Below are positions 34,996-39,947 of a DNA stretch of 39,947 bases, piece by piece. The translations under genes were made by a program, and so were the position numbers. Under the pieces are notes generated by a model that worked only from the letters and a program-made list of their open reading frames with translations, searched no databases and was not told the origin of the DNA. Every line of letters begins with the position of its first letter. Within the stretch, counting starts at the first letter, position 1. The DNA comes from Vicinamibacteria bacterium. Lineage in GTDB: Bacteria; Acidobacteriota; Vicinamibacteria; Fen-336. The stretch covers positions 1-39,947 of the forward strand of contig DATMML010000038.1 of the NCBI GenBank assembly GCA_035570235.1. Direction: 5' to 3'.

Positions 34996-35940
34996 ATGAG
35001 GAAGAAGAAGATGGCCCAGACGGAGCTCGATCACAAAGTAGACGCCATGCGCCGTTTCAACCGCTTCTACACGAAGCAAATCGGTGTCCTGCGCGAGGAA
35101 CTTCTTAAGAGCCCCTTCTCCTTGACGGAGGGTCGGGTTCTGTATGAGCTGGCGCATCGCGAAAAAGCCGTGGCGACCGCACTCAGCGACGAGCTGAGCC
35201 TGGACTCGGGTTACTTGAGTCGGATCCTGCGCGCCTTCAAGAACCGCGGCCTCATCGCCAAAGAGAGGTCGACGGCCGACGGTCGCCAAAGCGTCTTGTC
35301 GCTGACAAACAAAGGACAGGAGTCGTTTACTGTGCTCAATACCGCCGCCCGCGAGGAAGTCCGGGCGATGTTGAGCGCTTTGCAACCGAGGGCCCAGAGC
35401 CGGTTGATCGAAGCCATGGAGGCCATCCAGGAGCTGCTCGGGGCCCGCCCCGACCAGAGATCGCCGTTTCTACTGCGGCCCCACCAGGCCGGCGACATGG
35501 GATGGGTCGTCCACCGTCATGGCGTCCTCTACGCCCAGGAATACGGATGGGACGAGCAATTCGAGGCGCTCGTAGCGAGCATCGTGGCCAAGTTCATTCA
35601 AAACTACAACGCGAAGCGGGAACGCTGCTGGATTGCGGAGAAGGACGGAGAGCCTGTGGGCTCTGTGTTTCTGGTCAGCCGGTCGAAGAGAGTCGCGCAG
35701 CTGCGCCTTCTGCTCGTGGAGCCGAGGGCGCGGGGGCTGGGCATCGGCGAACGGTTGGTGTTCGAATGCCTGCGTTTTGCCCGCCAAGTCGGCTACCGGA
35801 GAATGATGCTGTGGACTAACGCCGGCCTTGACGGCGCCCGGCATATTTACGCGAAAGCGGGCTTTCGACTCGTCGAGGAGAACCGGCACCACAGCTTTGG
35901 CCACGATCTGACCGGGCAGACCTGGGAGCTGACGCTGTGA
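34996..35940 (+). CDS. MarR-type regulator fused to GNAT acetyltransferase
   Basis: A 314-residue two-domain protein. Residues about 10-150 form a MarR winged helix (LTEGRVLYELAH, then the recognition part DSGYLSRILRAFKNRGLI and wing STADGRQSVLSLT). Residues about 155-314 form a GNAT fold with the acetyl-CoA loop VEPRARGLGIGERLV and the late strand AKAGFRLVEE. This fusion is a known bacterial family. The ATG at 34996 is followed five codons later by a second ATG (35011) that has the better GAGGAAG spacing, so either may be used. Ligand and acetyl acceptor are unknown. Confidence 0.9.
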   Translation: MRKKKMAQTELDHKVDAMRRFNRFYTKQIGVLREELLKSPFSLTEGRVLYELAHREKAVATALSDELSLDSGYLSRILRAFKNRGLIAKERSTADGRQSVLSLTNKGQESFTVLNTAAREEVRAMLSALQPRAQSRLIEAMEAIQELLGARPDQRSPFLLRPHQAGDMGWVVHRHGVLYAQEYGWDEQFEALVASIVAKFIQNYNAKRERCWIAEKDGEPVGSVFLVSRSKRVAQLRLLLVEPRARGLGIGERLVFECLRFARQVGYRRMMLWTNAGLDGARHIYAKAGFRLVEENRHHSFGHDLTGQTWELTL

Positions 35941-36160
35941 GCTCTAGAGCGTCGGAGGCCCTAACGGCGGCGCTAGATTCCAAAATGCCGAAGTACGGTA
36001 CGGGCGGCAACGGATACGATGGCCCAATGCATACGGCAATGACAACGACTTTCTTGCGATGGCCTCGTTGAGGCCACATTGTTACGCCAGCAAGAAGGGA
36101 CAGGACTATTGCGATGCCGGTAACCAACCCCCCTACCCAATCGGGATGGTAGCCGTCCAC
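35816..36160 (-). CDS. Possible small membrane protein
   Basis: A 114-residue open frame starting at GTG 36160 with a perfect AAGGAGG five bases upstream. One clear transmembrane segment (WVGGLVTGIAIVLSLLAGV) lies at about 9-27, and a second hydrophobic stretch (VVVIAVCIG) at about 38-46. The last 40 codons run antisense to the MarR-GNAT gene and are Arg/Ser-rich, so the true end is doubtful. It lies directly after the decayed winged-helix copy. No family recognised. Confidence 0.4.
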   Translation of the reverse strand: MDGYHPDWVGGLVTGIAIVLSLLAGVTMWPQRGHRKKVVVIAVCIGPSYPLPPVPYFGILESSAAVRASDALELTASAPRSARSDRGQSCGAGSPRRVESPLSRKYAGRRQGRR

Positions 36161-36204
36161 ACGGACCTCCTTATGGAATCTAGCTGTCGTAGATGATACC
36201 TCGG

Positions 36205-36489
36205 AGCGCTTGACGGAACGCGAGCATCGGCAAGCCGTTGCGACCGAGCAGAGGCGGCCCTCTGGTCTAGGGCAGCCCGGATTTCGGTGACGAGGTTGGT
36301 GAGGCTCCCTTCCCCCGCATTGGCTGCGGGCCACAGTCGTTGCAACAGCTCAGTCCTGGCCACCACGGTAGGGCGGGCCCCGATCGGATCTCCAAGAGTT
36401 TGAAGGCTCTTGGCGACAGGTGAACGGGCTGCCCGCGGCGCTGCACCAGACGAGCTGTTGACCGCTTACTTTCCGAACCTGATTTCCAC
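36205..36489 (-). pseudogene. Decayed copy of the winged-helix/FHA regulator (winged-helix part)
   Basis: Aligns with the intact gene that ends at 37428. The equivalent of its start is GTG 36489, followed by the same EIRFG. A TAA replaces codon 8 (36466-36468). The sequence then resumes as GQPVHLSPRAFKLLEI, loses the frame, and continues in another register as VVARTELLQRLWP and LTNLVTEIRAAL. The wing and FHA part are not recoverable. At least one stop and one frameshift make it non-functional. Confidence 0.8.
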
Positions 36490-36496
36490 TCTGATG

Positions 36497-36537
36497 CCTA
36501 AAAAGTGTCAATTGCTGAGAACTTCCTTATGACATGC
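36497..36537. repeat. Upstream sequence conserved with the intact paralogue, copy 1
   Basis: CCTAAAAAG at 36497 and TTCCTTATGACATGC at 36523-36537 align with CCTAGAAAG and TTCCTTATGACTTGC upstream of the intact winged-helix/FHA gene (38202-38243). The conserved spacing and position show that the duplication included the promoter region. Confidence 0.65.
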
Positions 36538-36853
36538 GCCCGAGTGATGTCTATCTTTACTCCAAGTTGATGATCGTGCTTCGGCACGACCCCGCGGGCC
36601 GGGCTGCCTCGGTTGCCGCGTCCTTAGCAACAAACGCTGTCGCCGATCTCGTCCCCTGGGAGGAGCCCGCTGGGGTGCTTTTTTGGAGGAGCGACGTTGC
36701 GGCACCCGCGCGCCCTTTCCCCGTCCCGGCGGTGGGGTCTGTAGGCCAGCGAACCAGAACTCGCACGCTACAGAACCATCGCTGATCCGAGGATGAACTC
36801 GCCGTGGTTTGGGGACTAGAGAGAGCTAGACAGCCCCGTGTCAACCTTTGGTA
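36538..36853. other. Gene-free stretch
   Basis: No supported gene. The plus-strand frame that begins near 36534 has no ribosome site. The first 25 bases continue the similarity to the intact copy (GATGTCTAT at 36546, compare AATGTCTAT at 38251). The rest holds nothing recognisable. Confidence 0.4.
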
Positions 36854-36880
36854 GCCGCGCTTCACTCTGGGAAGCGCGGC
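36854..36880 (+). promoter_or_regulatory. Leader hairpin of the zinc-ribbon gene
   Basis: Perfect ten-base arms GCCGCGCTTC (36854-36863) and GAAGCGCGGC (36871-36880) around a seven-base loop. It ends 18 bases before the ATG, so it would lie in the mRNA leader next to the ribosome site. Confidence 0.5.
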
Positions 36881-36898
36881 GCCGGAAGAGATGAAACA

Positions 36899-37153
36899 AT
36901 GGCCGTCCTCGAACCCACCGATACCTTGCGTTGCATCAGGTGCCGCAATCTCACGGGGGTCGCCAACCTGGACGTCACACCCGGAGGCTTCCTGATCTGC
37001 AGCACCTGCGCGAGACGGCGCCGGATCCCGTCGGAATCAAGTGGCACCGTCGTGTTCATCGGCCCTGACCGGGAGGAGCGCAGCATGGCGCCTCTTCGAG
37101 GCGGGCCGCCTGCGGACGAAGGTGGTCCTCAGGGGACTGGGCACGGCCCATAG
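36899..37153 (+). CDS. Small zinc-ribbon-like protein
   Basis: An 84-residue protein. Two CxxC pairs, CIRC near residue 12 and CSTC near 36, are spaced as in a zinc ribbon; a short Arg cluster (CARRRR) follows, which suggests nucleic-acid contact. The second half is less ordered and may be read-through. The ribosome site (GGAAGAG) is further from the ATG than usual. No family recognised; function unknown. Confidence 0.45.
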   Translation: MAVLEPTDTLRCIRCRNLTGVANLDVTPGGFLICSTCARRRRIPSESSGTVVFIGPDREERSMAPLRGGPPADEGGPQGTGHGP

Positions 37154-37427
37154 CCACCAATCAGCCGGTTGTACTTGTCAGCGAGCGCGCGCCGTCCCTG
37201 CTGCAACCGGCTCGGGCGAGCCCCAATTGCCGAGAGCGCTCAGAGGGTGTTTTCGGTGGCGAAGGGCCAACCCTAGCCAGCGGGGCAACGGGTGCCATCA
37301 GCGCGGATGGCGACGACGGAGAGAACGCGGTGCGGGTTGCACCCAGCTTGGCTCCGCGGAAGGCCCGGCGGGGGGGGCCGCTTGCTCCAGGCCGCAGGGA
37401 CTGCGCCGGAGCCTGGCATCGCGGAGC
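37154..37427. other. Short gene-free stretch
   Basis: No supported gene lies between the zinc-ribbon gene and the stop of the convergent winged-helix/FHA gene. It contains a run of eight G near 37370 and no clear terminator. Confidence 0.4.
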
Positions 37428-38183
37428 TTAGTGTTTTGGATCCAGCAAGCCAGTCACTGAACGCTTCTTCCCGCACTCGAGGGCAACCTCTTTTTGGGGC
37501 GTGTTCCGGTCGTCACGGCGTCGACCCAATTGCCTGGCAGCGGTGAGATCAAGGTCATCCGTGGGATCCCAAAGAGCTGGAACTCGAAACGTGAGCGGCA
37601 GCGAGCCCAGGATTATGGTGTCGCCATCCCGAAGAGTCACTGGCCCTTCGACTCTTCCGCCGCTGACAAATGTTCCATTCCTGCTGCCCAAGTCTGTAAG
37701 GATGGCTCTGCGGCCGAGGATCCCGATCCGGGCGTGCTTTCTGGAGACACTCGAGGAATCAATGGGAACGACTGAGTCTGGATGCCGCCCGACTAGGTGG
37801 TCGCCTTCCCGCAGTGTTACACGACCTTCGTTGTAGACCAGCCAACAGAAAGCCTCCCCGTCGGCGCTCGGGACCTCCGAGGCGACCTCCGCTTTGAACC
37901 CATATCCGTATCCGTGGACTGTTCGGACACAGCGGGGTTCTTTCGGGCAGTCTCCCAGGGCAGCTCGGATTTCGGCGATGAGGTTGACGAGGTTGGCCTC
38001 GGCCACTGAGGTTGTGGGCCACAGTCGCTTCAGTAGCTCGGCCTTGGGCACCACGCGCGGGCGGGCCGCGAGCAGGATCTCCAAAAGTTTGAAGGCCCTT
38101 GGCGAGACGTGAAAAGGTTGCCCGCTCCGATGCAGCACGCGAGCGTCGGTGTCAATCGCGCACTCCCCGAACCTAATCTCCAT
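37428..38183 (-). CDS. Winged-helix/FHA regulator, second paralogue
   Basis: A 251-residue protein with the same layout as the one at 27746-28399. The winged helix is residues 1-95 (EIRFGECAIDTDARVL, VSPRAFKLLEILLAARP, LKRLWPTTSV, VRTVHGYGYGF). The FHA domain is about 125-210 (LVGRHPDSVV, SRKHARI, LGSRNGTF). It has a 35-residue charged C-terminal tail that the first lacks. The ATG at 38183 has GAGGTGG six bases upstream; the frame extends 11 codons further. A GTGCA/TGCAC inverted repeat and a CTAGGG half-site lie in its upstream region. It probably reads Ser/Thr phosphorylation. Confidence 0.85.
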   Translation of the reverse strand: MEIRFGECAIDTDARVLHRSGQPFHVSPRAFKLLEILLAARPRVVPKAELLKRLWPTTSVAEANLVNLIAEIRAALGDCPKEPRCVRTVHGYGYGFKAEVASEVPSADGEAFCWLVYNEGRVTLREGDHLVGRHPDSVVPIDSSSVSRKHARIGILGRRAILTDLGSRNGTFVSGGRVEGPVTLRDGDTIILGSLPLTFRVPALWDPTDDLDLTAARQLGRRRDDRNTPQKEVALECGKKRSVTGLLDPKH

Positions 38184-38201
38184 TAATTTCCACCTCGGGA
38201 C

Positions 38202-38243
38202 CCTAGAAAGGTGCAAATTTCGTGCACATTCCTTATGACTTGC
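38202..38243. repeat. Upstream sequence conserved with the decayed copy, copy 2
   Basis: CCTAGAAAG then TTCCTTATGACTTGC, matching 36497-36537. On the gene strand it contains GTGCA-CGAAATT-TGCAC, an inverted repeat that is not kept in the decayed copy, and CTAGGG, the core found at the other regulator's flanks. Confidence 0.6.
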
Positions 38244-38251
38244 TCCAAGGA

Positions 38252-38497
38252 ATGTCTATTTTGGTGATCAGTTTGGCACTGGTGCTTTGGAAGGCATGGA
38301 TAAACGGGACAGGCGGGGCCATAGACGGGGTGGCAGAAATGCTCAAGCGATGGGTCGCCATTCCACATCGTGACCAGGGCTCGGGCGAGCGGGAACTCCT
38401 AGATATGACGCTACTTTTCGGGACTCGTGCGCTCTCACCACCACCGCATCGCACGTTCCGCCCAGGCTCGGTGAAATCGCGCTGGCGCGCCCTCTAG
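38252..38497 (+). CDS. Possible small membrane protein, divergent to the regulator
   Basis: An 82-residue open frame with one hydrophobic helix at its start (ILVISLALVLWKAWI). AAGGA stands directly before the ATG, closer than normal. The equivalent frame beside the decayed regulator copy stops after a few codons, so conservation does not support it. The second half overlaps another possible gene on the minus strand. Weak call. Confidence 0.25.
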   Translation: MSILVISLALVLWKAWINGTGGAIDGVAEMLKRWVAIPHRDQGSGERELLDMTLLFGTRALSPPPHRTFRPGSVKSRWRAL

Positions 38498-38671
38498 AGA
38501 GCGGATCTGCTCTGGGGGAGTGGGGGACCCATCCTGTCGAGCCCTTGCACGCGCCCGGTGTGGACAGCGTAGCGACGGAGGGGTGCGCTCTTCCACGAAG
38601 TGGTATCCAGCTTCCCAACCGGGCACAGGAGGACTCTGGTGCTTGCTCCGCTCAAGCCGCACAAACCGCAT
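38435..38671 (-). CDS. Possible small protein with strong ribosome site
   Basis: A 78-residue frame. GAGGAGG five bases before the ATG is among the best ribosome sites in the window, and a near-perfect 21-base palindrome lies 41 bases further upstream. The first 35 residues (MRFVRLERSKHQSPPVPGWE, then AGYHFVEERTPPSLRC) look protein-like, the rest is Arg-rich. No family recognised. Confidence 0.4.
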   Translation of the reverse strand: MRFVRLERSKHQSPPVPGWEAGYHFVEERTPPSLRCPHRARARARQDGSPTPPEQIRSLEGAPARFHRAWAERAMRWW

Positions 38672-38702
38672 TTCGTCCTCCTCTCGGTTCGGTGCGTTTC
38701 TC

Positions 38703-38837
38703 ACGGGAGGCGACGTGACCAATGGCCACGTCACATACCGCCAGAATGGCGTGGGCTATACGAACTCAACTGTTCCCAACTACCCCCTCTTCGTGAACAC
38801 CTCGCTCAACGACACAGGCGCGACCCTCATGAAGTAG
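38703..38837 (+). pseudogene. Possible remnant of a secreted beta-rich protein
   Basis: The last 44 codons of a plus-strand frame read GGDVTNGHVTYRQNGVGYTN, then STVPNYPLFVNTSLNDTGAT, rich in Asn, Thr and Tyr like LamG or other surface-domain strands and unlike the Arg/Ser sequence ahead of it. It stops at 38837 with no start of its own. It may be the 3' fragment of a surface protein gene. Weak evidence. Confidence 0.25.
38712..38732. promoter_or_regulatory. Near-perfect 21-base palindrome
   Basis: GACGTGACC, AAT, GGCCACGTC: nine of the ten symmetric pairs match. It lies 41 bases upstream of the minus-strand ATG at 38671 and could be an operator for it; alternatively it is a hairpin inside the plus-strand remnant described next. 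Confidence 0.4.
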
Positions 38838-38920
38838 TTGCCGATGCTGGCCCATGTCGCGAGAACGTGGATGACCCAGCGGGTGACCATAAGGGACAAG
38901 CGAGTGAACCGTCCTCACTG

Positions 38921-39947
38921 ATGGGGGTACCGATGCAATCACCTGGCTCTGCCGGGTATCGCCTCCTGCGACATGCGATTACCGTCCTTTCAACAGGCCT
39001 CCTGTTCCTCGTCTCAGCTAGTCATACGGCTGCTCAACAGGGCTGCATAGCACCCCAGTCGACAGGGGGGGCGTGCACTCCCGGGTGTGCTGCGGTTGAT
39101 TGGCGGGACGGTTCCTCCGTGGACGTCCAACTGTCCTCGATTCCCACCGCGTGCGCCAATATTCGCATAAAGGCCTGGGGCGGCGGGGGGTACGCTTACG
39201 GCAGCTCTCCATCTGGAACGTGTAACGAAGCCAAGGGGGGAGGGGGAGGGTACGTTGACTTGCAGTTCCAGCTAACCGACGCCCTTCGTAGCACCTACTC
39301 TGCACTGAGGCTGGCAGCTGCCACGCAGGGCTTCTTTGGCGACGGCTCTACGGTACATTGGATAAGCGCTTACTGGGGCCCAATCATCGTCGAGGCCGGC
39401 GGGGGGGGGAGGCCGGGTGTGTCGCGGGCGACCATAGCGGGCCGATTGGGCAGTCGAATGGAGGCGGGGGGGGAGGGAAGACCGGCGAAGATAGCGGTGG
39501 GTGGGGTGGCGGAGGGACGGGGGGAAGCAGTACGGCCGCAGGGACTGGGGGCTCTGCGGGCAACCAGCCGGTTGTGGGAATAGCTTGGGCAGGGAGCTCT
39601 GGGTCGGGTCCATCTGGCTCGGCTTGGCCCCCGTGCACCGGTGGGTATGTCGCTGGTGGTGGAGGGGGCGGTAATCCAGGAACGTACTACAACGGTCTGG
39701 GAGACTACGGTTATGGCGGTAACGGCTATTACGGCGGCGGCGGCGGCGGCCTGGAGCGCGTCCAACCCGACGCGTCGGGAAACCAAGTCTATGGAGGAGG
39801 GGCGGGAGGGGGCGGCGGTAGCTTCGTGGCAGATGGTTGCGTTCTCGGCACAACGCAGGTCGGCACTCCCAGGATGCTCTCGGCAACTTCGGACCAGCCT
39901 GGCAAGATGAATGATCGGGATCGCTTCCGCAACTCGGACCCCTCGCA
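38921..39947 (+). CDS. Secreted glycine-rich protein, frame broken at a run of nine G (partial)
   Basis: Start ATG 38921 (or 38933), then a signal peptide (helix AITVLSTGLLFLVSAS, cut near TAAQQ), a Cys-rich segment (GACTPGCAAVDW) and a glycine-rich domain (WGGGGYAYG, GGGGGYVDLQFQL, IIVEAGGGG). At the G9 tract 39401-39409 the frame changes: as written it runs into Arg-rich sequence and stops at 39583. The register one base earlier instead gives AGCVAGDHSGPIGQSN, GGWGGGGTGGSS, GDYGYGGNGYYGGG and GGGSFVADGCVLG, and stays open to the window edge. One more G would restore a single protein. Either the gene switches by slippage, is a recent mutant, or the base count is a sequencing error. Confidence 0.7.

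Noticed and set aside
36534-36785. 83-codon open frame on the plus strand
   Set aside because: There is no ribosome site, and the equivalent region beside the intact regulator does not keep the frame.

Overview
This window is GC-rich DNA, probably from a soil or environmental Acidobacteriota or a close relative. That placement is an inference. It rests on a large Ser/Thr kinase fused to a periplasmic TPR array, on winged-helix regulators fused to FHA domains, on a secreted small protein with an IPFGFTV...LPPGTYTV start, and on many long antisense open frames of the kind high-GC genomes produce. No rRNA, tRNA, CRISPR array or intact insertion sequence was found.

Left part (1-9.4 kb): mostly single genes on the minus strand. 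These are the first codons of a glutamine-synthetase-like gene running off the edge, a TMEM175-type channel, a zinc alcohol dehydrogenase, a cupredoxin lipoprotein, a TetA-type MFS exporter, a secreted phospholipase C/acid-phosphatase-type phosphoesterase and a standalone DUF3427-like module. A Tat-exported beta-lactamase-fold hydrolase lies on the plus strand. The stretch 9.4-10.1 kb has no gene but several strong hairpins.

Central part (10.1-20.9 kb): one tightly packed plus-strand operon of eleven genes. The order is PHP phosphoesterase, PAP2 phosphatase, a flippase-like/glycosyltransferase fusion, an SpsF-type cytidylyltransferase, a split transketolase pair, a glutamate-1-semialdehyde-aminotransferase-like PLP enzyme, an SDR, a KdsC-like phosphatase, a NeuB-like synthase without the SAF domain, and a sterol-desaturase-family hydroxylase. 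Together they suggest a pathway that builds an amino-ulosonic acid from a transketolase-made precursor, activates it with CTP and transfers it to a surface glycan or lipid. This is the best candidate for an undescribed system in the window.

Right-centre (20.9-27.3 kb): an unrecognised exported protein, a DUF4184 membrane protein, a Ppx/GppA-HD phosphatase, a btaA-btaB pair for phosphorus-free betaine lipid, and a small secreted HExxHxxGxxE protein.

Right part (27.3-39.9 kb): a signalling and accessory region. It has a winged-helix/FHA regulator flanked by CTAGGG-type palindromic repeats, a second intact winged-helix/FHA paralogue, a decayed third copy that keeps the same upstream sequence, the Ser/Thr kinase-TPR protein, small secreted Cys-containing proteins, an alpha/beta hydrolase, a MarR-GNAT fusion, a small zinc-ribbon protein, and, at the edge, a secreted glycine-rich protein whose frame breaks at a run of nine G.
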